Positions 1 through 5,892 of a stretch of DNA of 5,892 nucleotides are shown one piece after another; position 1 is the stretch's first letter; every line of letters begins with the position of its first letter. The DNA lies in the NCBI GenBank assembly GCA_024645305.1, contig JAHEFU010000187.1:1-5892 (forward strand), read 5' to 3'. The notes under the pieces are model-generated. The model was not told where the DNA came from. It was given only the letters and a program-made list of their open reading frames with translations, and ran no database searches. The DNA is from Planctomycetales bacterium (GTDB lineage: Bacteria > 4484-113 > JAFGCY01). Made by a program: the position numbers and the translations under genes.

Positions 1-1
1 T

Positions 2-1123
2 ACCGGAAGCAGTGCTGCCAGCGATGTTGCCAGCGGTTACGCCAATGCGGTCCAGCCGGGGGCCGGTGAATGGAACATGTTCGCAGCCGATGCAGCCAAC
101 TCCGGGAACTGCAGTCTCAGTGGCCCACACACCGAGAAGCTGGCCTGGGAGTACCCGACGGGGATCGGTAGTTTCGGTTCAGTCGTGATCGGCTCGGACG
201 GTGAGCTGTACTTCCCGACAGGTTTTGACGACCCTGGAGTGGTCTCTGTTGCCGCCGATGCAAGCTTCCGCTGGCGCTATGAGGCAGCCGGCGAACTCGG
301 CAGCTGCCTGGCGATTGACGACGATGGCTATATCTACGGCGGGCAGTATGAGGCCGTGTTCCGTCTCACACCGGCGGGCAGCGAGGACTGGAGCGCGAGC
401 TACAGCAACAAGAGCTTCGGCCCGCCCACCCTCTCGGGATCCTCCGTGCTGATCTGCGGCGCGCAGTTCGGTGGCACGGAAATCACCGTTGACCTCGACA
501 GCAGCGACGGGTCCGAGAACTGGAGCTACCCCGAGGGTTCACGCAACTGCGCACCAGCCATCGGTGCCACCGGACTGATTTATGTCGGCAGTGACTCCAA
601 CCGGATCTACATCATCAATCCGGATGGCAGCGCCGGCGGCGAACTCGGTGGCAATGCCTCACTGGACGGCAGCGCGGTCGTGCTGCCGGACCTGGTGCTG
701 GGCGACCAGGTGCTGTTCGTCAGCGGTCCGACATTGTATGCCTACCTGGACGGCACTTTCGACTTCAGTTACCCGGCTGACAATGATGACGTGACGGGCA
801 TGGCATTCCTGCCGGATGGCCTGAGTGTCGCCACCATCGGCGATGAATGCAGCCGCATCGACCTGGCCGGCACCGAGTCCTGGAGCGCCGTGCCCTCGGA
901 CAAGACCTTCTATGCCATGCCGGCTGTCGATGCCGACGGCTACATTTACTATGGCGACTCCGCCGGGATCTTCCGCTGTATAAGCCCCGCCGGTGCCGTG
1001 GTCTGGGACTACGATACCGGGACGGACCTGCGCTACTGCACACCGGCCATCGGGCCCGCCGGCAGGGTCTATGTCCTCGGCAGCAATGGTACGCTGTACG
1101 CCTTCGAACCGGCGGACCCCTGA
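2..1123 (+). CDS. C-terminal part of a secreted PQQ-like eight-bladed beta-propeller protein (5' end outside window)
   Basis: The frame is open from base 2 to the TGA at 1121-1123, giving 373 visible residues. The ATG at 77 is not a credible start. It falls inside the motif W-N-M-F-A-A-D-A-A-N-S, which matches W-P-V-P-G-R-D-G-R-N-S in the minus-strand gene, and open coding continues upstream of it. Visible residues 1-23 are a Ser/Ala/Gly linker. From about residue 68 there are eight blades of roughly 40 residues, beginning near 68, 110, 149, 192, 237, 274, 314 and 355. They follow the PQQ-like pattern of a hydrophobic-Tyr strand, Gly, then a D/P-x-G turn and Trp (for example YIYYGDSAG then GAVVWDY). 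Proteins with this fold include BamB and PQQ dehydrogenases, but no cofactor or catalytic residues are evident. The role is unknown and is probably extracytoplasmic binding or scaffolding. The missing N-terminus probably holds the signal peptide and possibly PKD domains (inference from the homologue). Confidence 0.88.
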   Translation, partial: TGSSAASDVASGYANAVQPGAGEWNMFAADAANSGNCSLSGPHTEKLAWEYPTGIGSFGSVVIGSDGELYFPTGFDDPGVVSVAADASFRWRYEAAGELGSCLAIDDDGYIYGGQYEAVFRLTPAGSEDWSASYSNKSFGPPTLSGSSVLICGAQFGGTEITVDLDSSDGSENWSYPEGSRNCAPAIGATGLIYVGSDSNRIYIINPDGSAGGELGGNASLDGSAVVLPDLVLGDQVLFVSGPTLYAYLDGTFDFSYPADNDDVTGMAFLPDGLSVATIGDECSRIDLAGTESWSAVPSDKTFYAMPAVDADGYIYYGDSAGIFRCISPAGAVVWDYDTGTDLRYCTPAIGPAGRVYVLGSNGTLYAFEPADP

Positions 1124-1129
1124 GTCTGC
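1112..1129 (+). other. Short hairpin spanning the stop codon of the first gene
   Basis: GCGGAC (1112-1117) can pair with GTCTGC (1124-1129), giving six pairs including one G-U. The loop CCCTGA contains the stop codon. No T-tract follows, so it is not a standard intrinsic terminator. In GC-rich DNA a stem this short may arise by chance. Confidence 0.25.
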
Positions 1130-1186
1130 GGAGCCGTACCTCGCTGCCTCTGCCCATAGCCCGGACCACGTCGTATCGACAGTGGG

Positions 1187-1192
1187 TATACT
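1187..1192 (+). promoter_or_regulatory. Candidate -10 element (TATACT) directly upstream of the lipoprotein gene
   Basis: TATACT matches the TATAAT consensus at five of six positions, in an otherwise GC-rich 75-base gap (1124-1198). It ends six bases before the ATG at 1199, so transcription from it would start at or next to the A of the start codon. No convincing -35 hexamer lies 16-18 bases upstream; that region reads GGACCAC. The extended -10 TG is one base out of register. A small palindrome, GTCG-TAT-CGAC, sits at 1170-1180. The gap holds no other gene and no terminator. Confidence 0.4.
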
Positions 1193-1198
1193 GCAAGT

Positions 1199-2836
1199 AT
1201 GCAAGCACGCTTCTGCTGCGCAATGATCTGTCTCGGACTGCTGCTGGCGGCTCTGGCCGGCAGCTGCGGGACGGGCCAGCCGGCCGGGCAGTCCCATCCT
1301 GATGAAGCCGCAGTGCAGGACGCGCTGCCGGGACTGGCAACCCTGCGTGGCAGCAGTGCAGCCGGCAGCCTGGAACTGCTCGGCAACGCGAACTTCAGCC
1401 ATTCCCTGAATACCGTGCAAATCGGTGACAACGTCACACTGCTCTCAAGCCCGACGGAACCCAGCTGGGCGATCTACCAGTTCAACCCCGGTCTGGCCTA
1501 CCTGGAGGAAATCCAGGTGCTGCTGGCCAATGTGAATGATGCGGCGCTGCTGGCGGTTTCAGACTATGCCAGCGGCCGCTGGCAGTTCCACGGTCCCTAT
1601 ACCGGCAGCACTACACTGCCCCTGACGGATGCCACGATGCGCTCCGATGGCGGGTCGTTCCATATAGCCGTGCTCACTGCGGGTGGTGACGAGGCCCAGG
1701 TGCAGAAGCTCGTGCTGCATACCGAGACGCACTGGCGAATCGTCACGGTCGCCAGCGCGGGTGACGTCGGCAGGTACAGCTCCCTGGTGGAGACCCCCAA
1801 CGGCCCGGCGATCGCCTGCTTCGATGAGACCCAGGACGACCTGCTGTTCGTGCATAGCGGGACGGCGAACGGCCTGCCCCTGGCTGCCTGGACAGTTGAG
1901 AGGATTGACACCGGCGGCAACGTGGGGCAATACTGCTCGCTGGCAATGGTGGGCGGCAATCCGGCAATCAGCTACTATGACCAGACGAACCGTGCATTGA
2001 AATTTGCCCGCAGCACCACGACCATCGGTGCGGATGCCGCGACATGGCGGATTAAGACGGTGGACGACGGCCTGGATGAGGTGGGCGCATTCACTTCCCT
2101 GGCAGTGATTGACGGCCGGCCCGCCATCAGCTACTACAATTCCACCGACACCGACCTGATGTATGCGATCAGTGCCAATGCCACCGGTACGGAGGCTCCC
2201 GCCATCTGGCTCAAGGTCAAGGTGGACCAGAATGCGGGGGTAGTCGGCCTGGGCACCAGCCTGGCCCTGGTCAACGGCAAGCCGCAGATCGCTTACTATG
2301 AATTCTTCCCCTACAGACTGCACTACGCAATCAGCCGCACTGTCAATGGTGACAACCATGCAGACTGGGATTACTACACGGCCACCGCCATTGAGCCCGT
2401 GGGTGGCAACTTTGACCTGCTGGAGGTTGCCGGCAAGCCGCTGGTCAGTTTCTATGACTGGGACGGCGGTTCCCTGCGCCTGCTGCGCTCCAGTGAAGCG
2501 GAACCCGCGAGTGCCGGTTCATGGAATTCCTCCGTGACCGTTGCCGGCGGCGGCGGTTTCCCTGAGGACCGCGGTGACTACTCCTCCCTGGCGCTGATTG
2601 ACGGCCGGCCTTCCCTGGCCTATCACGACTATGAGCATTCCGCCCTGCGCTTTGCGCACAGCAGCAGCCTGACCGGAGCCAGCGCTTCCGACTGGCGCAG
2701 CATTGAGGTTGACAGCGGTAATTCCGTCGGCGAGCATTGCTCGCTGGCGCTGATCAACGGCCAGCCCGCTATCAGCTACTATGACAGTACGGACCATGAC
2801 CTACGCTACGCCATCCTGCAGCCGCCGGGGAGCTGA
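1199..2836 (+). CDS. Predicted lipoprotein with a C-terminal seven-repeat beta-propeller
   Basis: The protein has 545 residues. The start at 1199 is well supported: an in-frame TAG lies at 1157-1159, no other in-frame ATG, GTG or TTG lies between, and a signal peptide begins at once. That peptide has R4, a hydrophobic core at 8-20, and A-G-S-C with the lipidation cysteine at C23. The lipobox is relaxed, with Ala at -3 and Ser at -1. No Shine-Dalgarno sequence precedes the ATG. Residues about 24-178 form a beta-rich region that I do not recognise; it contains S-W-A-I-Y and G-R-W-Q-F-H-G-P. Seven repeats follow, starting at W179, W231, W283, W337, W390, W442 and W499. Their consensus is W-x-x-x-x-V-D-x-G-x-x-V-G, then S-L-A-h-h-x-G-x-P-A-I-S-Y-Y-D-x-T, then D-L-x-Y-A. 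Repeats of 52-57 residues in a set of seven fit a seven-bladed propeller. The likely location is membrane-anchored and facing outward. The function is unknown and no catalytic motif is seen. Confidence 0.9.
   Translation: MQARFCCAMICLGLLLAALAGSCGTGQPAGQSHPDEAAVQDALPGLATLRGSSAAGSLELLGNANFSHSLNTVQIGDNVTLLSSPTEPSWAIYQFNPGLAYLEEIQVLLANVNDAALLAVSDYASGRWQFHGPYTGSTTLPLTDATMRSDGGSFHIAVLTAGGDEAQVQKLVLHTETHWRIVTVASAGDVGRYSSLVETPNGPAIACFDETQDDLLFVHSGTANGLPLAAWTVERIDTGGNVGQYCSLAMVGGNPAISYYDQTNRALKFARSTTTIGADAATWRIKTVDDGLDEVGAFTSLAVIDGRPAISYYNSTDTDLMYAISANATGTEAPAIWLKVKVDQNAGVVGLGTSLALVNGKPQIAYYEFFPYRLHYAISRTVNGDNHADWDYYTATAIEPVGGNFDLLEVAGKPLVSFYDWDGGSLRLLRSSEAEPASAGSWNSSVTVAGGGGFPEDRGDYSSLALIDGRPSLAYHDYEHSALRFAHSSSLTGASASDWRSIEVDSGNSVGEHCSLALINGQPAISYYDSTDHDLRYAILQPPGS
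1733..2833 (+). repeat. Seven tandem ~52-codon repeats (propeller blades) in the lipoprotein gene
   Basis: Repeat starts, taken at the conserved Trp codon, are 1733, 1889, 2045, 2207, 2366, 2522 and 2693. The core of each unit is S-L-A...G-x-P-A-I-S-Y-Y-D. Repeats 2, 3 and 7 are closest to consensus. Repeats 1 and 5 have diverged most. The last unit is 47 residues long and ends with the protein. Short exact DNA repeats survive: TGATTGACGGCCGGCC at 2106-2121 and 2595-2610 (repeats 3 and 6), and ATCAGCTACTATGAC at 1967-1981 and 2771-2785 (repeats 2 and 7). Each pair is in the same codon phase. Confidence 0.85.
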
Positions 2837-2843
2837 GCTTCCC
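2828..2843. other. Short hairpin at the shared 3' ends of the convergent genes
   Basis: GGGAGC (2828-2833) can pair with GC-T-TCCC (2837-2843) with one bulged T. The three-base loop is TGA, the stop codon of the + strand gene. On the - strand the stem begins at the last base of the TAG stop. There is no T-tract on either side, so a bidirectional intrinsic terminator is only a weak possibility. The genes are separated by six bases (2837-2842), leaving no other place for a terminator between them. Confidence 0.3.
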
Positions 2844-5800
2844 TAGTTCGGGATCCAGTGCAGGTAGATCAGGTCGTCAGTGTTGCCATCCTCGATGATG
2901 AAGGCCGGGTTGCCCGCCACATTCAACAGGCCATGCAGGATGATCCCGCTCTGCGTGCGCTCCACGTCCCAGTCGCCCGGTCCCGCAGGTTCGTTCACAC
3001 TGGCCCGGGCAATGGTCGCAAAGGTATTCCCGAGTACGCTTTCGTAGCCCACCGCCGGGCGGCTGTCCAGCTCAACAAGGCTGCTGACAACCATGGATGA
3101 CCGATTCTCCACCGTACTCAGTGTCCAGTCCGTATCCGCAGCGGGGCTGGCCGTCGTGGCCCGGACGACCTGCAGGTCCACCGGGCTGCTGTTGCCGACA
3201 TAGGCTACAAGCGGCAGGCCGTCGTACATCAGCAGCGCGAAGCCGTTGGTGGCATCATGGACCTGGTCCACGGTGTGCCAGCTCCAGTCTCCCGCCACGC
3301 TGGGATCCGCGGCTGCCGCGCGGGCATAGCCCAGGTGCCAGGCACCGCCGAAGCTGGAGCGGAAGGCCACGTGCGGGACCCCGCCGAGATCGCGGAGCTG
3401 CAGCGTGTCTCCGGAGGATGTGTCATTGTCCGCAATATCCATGCTCAGCCAGTCCGTGGATGCGGCCGGCGCGGACACGGTGCTGCGGATGTAGACCGGG
3501 ATGTAGACATCGCTCTCCCAGCGGGCATAGACGGCCGCCGGCTTGCCGTTGACAAGTGCCACATCCGCATAGCCGCCGTTTCCGGCGACGCTGGCCATCT
3601 CATGCGAACTCCAGCTCCCGCCGCTGCGCCTGTAGTAATTCAGGGAGTCTCCGCTGAAGCCGGCGGCCAGCGCTTCGCCTGCGACATCCATCAGGCCGTA
3701 GAAGCGCTCCCCGCTGCCTAGGGTTTCCTCCTGCCAGACCGCCGCAGACTGCGGATCGGCGTTGCTGCTGTACATGTAATGGGCCTGGCTGTTCGCATCT
3801 TCCCAGACTGCCAGCGCTGGCTTGCCGTCGATGAGCGCCTCGCTGATCACATGGTTCGTGGCCGGACCGTAGTTGCCCAGCACATAGGATTCCCAGCGGG
3901 GCCCGCTCGGGGCTTCCGTCAGTTCCAGCTGGAACTCGTATGTATGCGATCCCAGGGCGTTGGCAACGGATAGGCTGCAGTAGTAGATCCCCGGCAGGGC
4001 CGCGGTTGTCACCAGCGGACTGGGATCACTGGACAGGGAGGGCACGGCGGCACTGCCGAAGTCCCAGGCGTAAGTCAGCGGAGCCGTACCCTGCACGGTG
4101 GCACTGAAGCTCTGCTCCGTGTCGGCATAGGGCTGCAGGGGTTCCACCGCCTGCACCACGGCCGGTTCCAGGACCTCCCCGCTGCCGGGGCCGAAGACCC
4201 ACAGCCAGCCCAGCGCATCGGCGATATACAGCCGGCCGGCGCTCCCGAGGGAGGGCGCTGTGGTGTACGGGCCGATCAGGTTGTCAGCGGACTGCCACTG
4301 CAGCAGGCCGTCGCGCACTGCATATATGCGGCGCTCAGTACTGCCGTAATACACAGTCCCGTCCCGTCCGAGCACCGGCCAGCCGGTCTGTTCATCGGGA
4401 AGCTGCGGACCGAAGTCCCACAGCACGTCGCCGGTGTGCGGATCCAGCACGTCGAGCAGGCCCTCGCCGTTGACAACAACCACCGTGCCGTCGGCCATCA
4501 CGGCCGGGGCATTGCCCCCCTGGCCACGCGTATCCTTCTGCCACCACAGCTGGTTGCAGCTTGCCAGGTCATAGGCCCGCGTATTGCAGTCCTTGTCAGT
4601 GGTGTAGAGCGTCAGGCCGTCGGCGGAGAAGGCCATCCCGGTGACCCGTGTGGGTACAGCCAGGCTGTCCGTAGGCACACCGGCCTCTCCGTCTATCTCG
4701 ATGAGCAGGTCGTCATACTCGAAGCGGCCCGCGGCATAGATCATGCCCTCGTCGGTCATCAGCACAGTCGGCTGGTAGTTGTTCTTGTCGGCCACGAGGA
4801 TCGGCTCCACCTCGAGGCTGCCGTCGGCGCTGGCAAAACCCACGACGGACTTACCGTTGTCCAGCGCATACACGATCCCGCCCGCAGCTTCGCCGATCGG
4901 CCGCAGGTTGTAGCCGCCCGGGGATTCGGTTTCCCAGAGCACTGCCCCGCTGAGCGGATCCAGCGCCTGCAGCCTGCCGTTCAGTTCGCAGTACAGCTGG
5001 CCGGAGGACTTGCCATAGAAGGGCTGCCCCCGGTAGGACAGCTCCGGGCTGAACTGCTGCCAGTTGAGGGAGCCATCACTGCCCAGGCACCACAGGCAGC
5101 TGCCGGAGGAATTGTTGTTGGCGCTGAACACCAGGTCGCCGTTGTCTAGTTCAAGCACCGTGCTCAGGCGGGTTCCCGGATCGTTCCCGGGAATCCCCGC
5201 GTTGAAGCGCCAGGCCAGGTTGTCATTCTGCGGACCGTCCGTCGTACTCTGGCGACTGTTGCGGCCGTCACGACCGGGCACCGGCCAGGCAGCCGGCGCC
5301 GGGTCCAGCACCGTCAGGTAGAAGAAGAACACGTCCTGGCCACTATCGTTGTTGATTGTCAGGCTGGCTTCATAGTTCCCGGGATCCCCCAGGGTGATGA
5401 TCGGCAGCGGTTCCACGCTCTGGTTGGGGCTGGCCCCCCCGCCGAAGTCCCAGGCGAAGGTTTGCGCCGAGCCATCCATCGCGGCCTGCGGCTGGATCAC
5501 CGCGCCACTGAAGCCACTCGTGTGGCTGACATGCGAAATCAGCGCGGGAATTGACTGCACCGTCACATGGAAGGTGAATTCATCGCTGCCGATGGCATTG
5601 GAGACGATCAGCGATGCGCTGAAGGTACCGGGATATCCCAGCACCACAGTGGGCCGGGCCAGTGTCGTATTGTTGACCTCACCCACCGGGCCGAAGTCCC
5701 AGGCGTAGCTCAGCGGCCCGCTGCCGGTTACCGAAGCCCCGAAGGTCCGGCCCTCGCCCTCGATCCCTGACAGCGGCTGGATCTCCAGGATCTGCGGGGC

Positions 5801-5892
5801 CGAGGCGATGTATCCCGTGGCGGGTGAGCTCAGCTCACTGGAATCTGCCCGCAGCCAGTAGACATGTCCCAGCGCGTCAGCGACCTCCCCGT
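2843..5892 (-). CDS. C-terminal part of a giant secreted multidomain protein: PKD domains with PQQ-like and seven-bladed propellers (5' end outside window)
   Basis: The frame is open from the right window edge (first full codon at 5890) to the TAG at 2845-2843, giving 1015 visible residues. The GTG at 5686-5684 is not a start: it lies inside the first PKD domain, just after its W-D-F-G-P. Visible order: 1-26, probable last blade of a further propeller (V-A-D-A-L-G-H-V-Y-W); about 31-111, PKD; 116-194, PKD; 202-567, eight-bladed PQQ-like propeller opening with W-P-V-P-G-R-D-G-R-N-S, blades near 252, 297, 338, 382, 426, 469, 512 and 553; 575-658, PKD; 666-1015, seven repeats starting at W666, W719, W760, W814, W869, W922 and W974. 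The second of these seven is short (41 residues). PKD domains are Ig-like spacers common in secreted bacterial proteins, so a surface or secreted location is likely. No catalytic motif is seen. A binding or adhesion role is inference only. Confidence 0.9.
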   Translation of the reverse strand, partial: GEVADALGHVYWLRADSSELSSPATGYIASAPQILEIQPLSGIEGEGRTFGASVTGSGPLSYAWDFGPVGEVNNTTLARPTVVLGYPGTFSASLIVSNAIGSDEFTFHVTVQSIPALISHVSHTSGFSGAVIQPQAAMDGSAQTFAWDFGGGASPNQSVEPLPIITLGDPGNYEASLTINNDSGQDVFFFYLTVLDPAPAAWPVPGRDGRNSRQSTTDGPQNDNLAWRFNAGIPGNDPGTRLSTVLELDNGDLVFSANNNSSGSCLWCLGSDGSLNWQQFSPELSYRGQPFYGKSSGQLYCELNGRLQALDPLSGAVLWETESPGGYNLRPIGEAAGGIVYALDNGKSVVGFASADGSLEVEPILVADKNNYQPTVLMTDEGMIYAAGRFEYDDLLIEIDGEAGVPTDSLAVPTRVTGMAFSADGLTLYTTDKDCNTRAYDLASCNQLWWQKDTRGQGGNAPAVMADGTVVVVNGEGLLDVLDPHTGDVLWDFGPQLPDEQTGWPVLGRDGTVYYGSTERRIYAVRDGLLQWQSADNLIGPYTTAPSLGSAGRLYIADALGWLWVFGPGSGEVLEPAVVQAVEPLQPYADTEQSFSATVQGTAPLTYAWDFGSAAVPSLSSDPSPLVTTAALPGIYYCSLSVANALGSHTYEFQLELTEAPSGPRWESYVLGNYGPATNHVISEALIDGKPALAVWEDANSQAHYMYSSNADPQSAAVWQEETLGSGERFYGLMDVAGEALAAGFSGDSLNYYRRSGGSWSSHEMASVAGNGGYADVALVNGKPAAVYARWESDVYIPVYIRSTVSAPAASTDWLSMDIADNDTSSGDTLQLRDLGGVPHVAFRSSFGGAWHLGYARAAAADPSVAGDWSWHTVDQVHDATNGFALLMYDGLPLVAYVGNSSPVDLQVVRATTASPAADTDWTLSTVENRSSMVVSSLVELDSRPAVGYESVLGNTFATIARASVNEPAGPGDWDVERTQSGIILHGLLNVAGNPAFIIEDGNTDDLIYLHWIPN
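2846..3895 (-). repeat. Seven degenerate propeller-blade repeats at the C-terminus of the large minus-strand protein
   Basis: Units begin at the Trp codons whose first base is at 3895, 3736, 3613, 3451, 3286, 3127 and 2971. Lengths are 53, 41, 54, 55, 53, 52 and 42 residues. Each has a Trp entry and a central G-x-P-A core, for example A-L-I-D-G-K-P-A, A-L-V-N-G-K-P-A and L-N-V-A-G-N-P-A. The layout matches the array of the neighbouring lipoprotein but the sequences are far less regular. Confidence 0.75.
3917..4168 (-). other. PKD domain 3 (between the two propellers of the large protein)
   Basis: About 84 residues with the PKD hallmarks: L-T-Y-A-W-D-F-G, then P-G-I-Y-Y-C-S-L-S-V-A-N-A-L-G and a closing hydrophobic strand. 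It links the PQQ-like propeller to the C-terminal seven-repeat propeller and probably acts as a rigid spacer. Confidence 0.85.
4190..5287 (-). other. Eight-bladed PQQ-like propeller domain of the large protein
   Basis: Eight strand-turn units of 41-45 residues follow the entry motif W-P-V-P-G-R-D-G-R-N-S. Clear examples are L-D-P-L-S-G-A-V-L-W-E and L-D-P-H-T-G-D-V-L-W-D-F. The fifth blade, with V-T-G-M-A-F and D-G-L, is closely matched by a blade in the first gene. The unit count suits a BamB-like or PQQ-dehydrogenase-like fold. I see no evidence of cofactor binding. Confidence 0.8.
5308..5545 (-). other. PKD domain 2 of the large protein
   Basis: About 79 residues with F-A-W-D-F-G-G-G-A-S-P-N, P-I-I-T-L-G-D-P-G-N-Y and closing strand F-Y-L-T-V. 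It follows the first PKD domain after only a few residues. Confidence 0.85.
5557..5800 (-). other. PKD domain 1 of the large protein
   Basis: About 81 residues with S-Y-A-W-D-F-G-P, P-T-V-V-L-G-Y-P-G-T-F, L-I-V-S-N-A-I-G-S and F-H-V-T-V. The domain extends upstream of the in-frame GTG at 5686, which shows that this codon is internal. Confidence 0.85.

Larger units (their letters stand above)
4055..5705 (-). repeat. Three exact 16-base copies encoding the PKD A-W-D-F-G core
   Basis: The + strand sequence GCCGAAGTCCCAGGCG occurs at 4055-4070, 5441-5456 and 5690-5705, once in each PKD domain and always in the same codon phase, encoding A-W-D-F-G. The copies at 4055 and 5690 also share the next TA and then a nearby TCAGCGG. 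Only these three short segments are repeated, not the whole interval. Confidence 0.9.

Noticed and set aside
77..79. ATG as start of the first gene
   Set aside because: It sits within the conserved W-N-M-F...D..NS motif, the frame is open upstream to the window edge, and no signal peptide follows.
202..567. PQQ-dependent enzyme activity for the PQQ-like propellers
   Set aside because: Only the structural blade pattern is seen; no catalytic or cofactor-binding residues were recognised, and such repeats are common in non-enzymatic proteins.
659..1420. Minus-strand open frame of 253 codons across the end of the first gene and the start of the lipoprotein gene
   Set aside because: It lies antisense to two well-supported genes, its translation has no domain or repeat pattern, and long antisense frames are expected in GC-rich coding DNA.
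1559..2359. Minus-strand open frame of 266 codons inside the lipoprotein gene
   Set aside because: Its apparent repeats are only the mirror image of the blade repeats on the + strand.
1967..2785. Short direct DNA repeats considered as recombination or mobile-element sites
   Set aside because: Each copy is in the same codon phase at the same place in a blade, so duplication of blades explains them.
4436..5149. Plus-strand open frame of 237 codons inside the large minus-strand gene
   Set aside because: It is opposite the regular PQQ-like repeats, which are clearly coding, and its product shows no recognisable feature.
5684..5686. GTG as start of the minus-strand gene
   Set aside because: It is inside a PKD domain between the W-D-F-G core and the next strand, and the frame continues for 68 more codons to the window edge.

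Overview
This is a GC-rich, densely coding bacterial window filled by three reading frames for extracytoplasmic, modular beta-propeller proteins. I see no RNA gene, transposase, CRISPR array or housekeeping gene. The lipoprotein signal on the middle gene, the PKD domains and the PQQ-like propeller repeats point to a diderm-type bacterium with a large secretome of repeat proteins. I cannot name a lineage from the sequence alone. Nothing identifies an enzyme, and no catalytic motif was found in any of the three proteins.

Layout. (1) Positions 2-1123, + strand: the 3' part of a gene whose start lies left of the window. It encodes an eight-bladed PQQ-like propeller at the C-terminus. (2) Positions 1124-1198: a 75-base gap with a -10-like TATACT just before the next start and no ribosome binding site. 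(3) Positions 1199-2836, + strand: a complete gene for a predicted lipoprotein, with an unrecognised N-terminal beta-rich region followed by seven tandem repeats of about 52 residues, read here as a seven-bladed propeller. (4) A 6-base gap. (5) Positions 2843-5892, - strand: the 3' part of a very large convergent gene, open to the right window edge. Its visible order is end of a probable propeller, PKD, PKD, eight-bladed PQQ-like propeller, PKD, seven-bladed propeller.

The three genes are related by modules. The large minus-strand protein carries in one chain the propeller type of gene 1 (with a closely matching blade and the same W...D..NS entry motif) and the propeller type of gene 2. The region therefore looks like a locus where propeller and PKD modules have been duplicated and recombined. 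A role at the cell surface in adhesion, binding or scaffolding is an inference; the sequence gives no substrate. No novel defence, metabolic or mobile system is visible.
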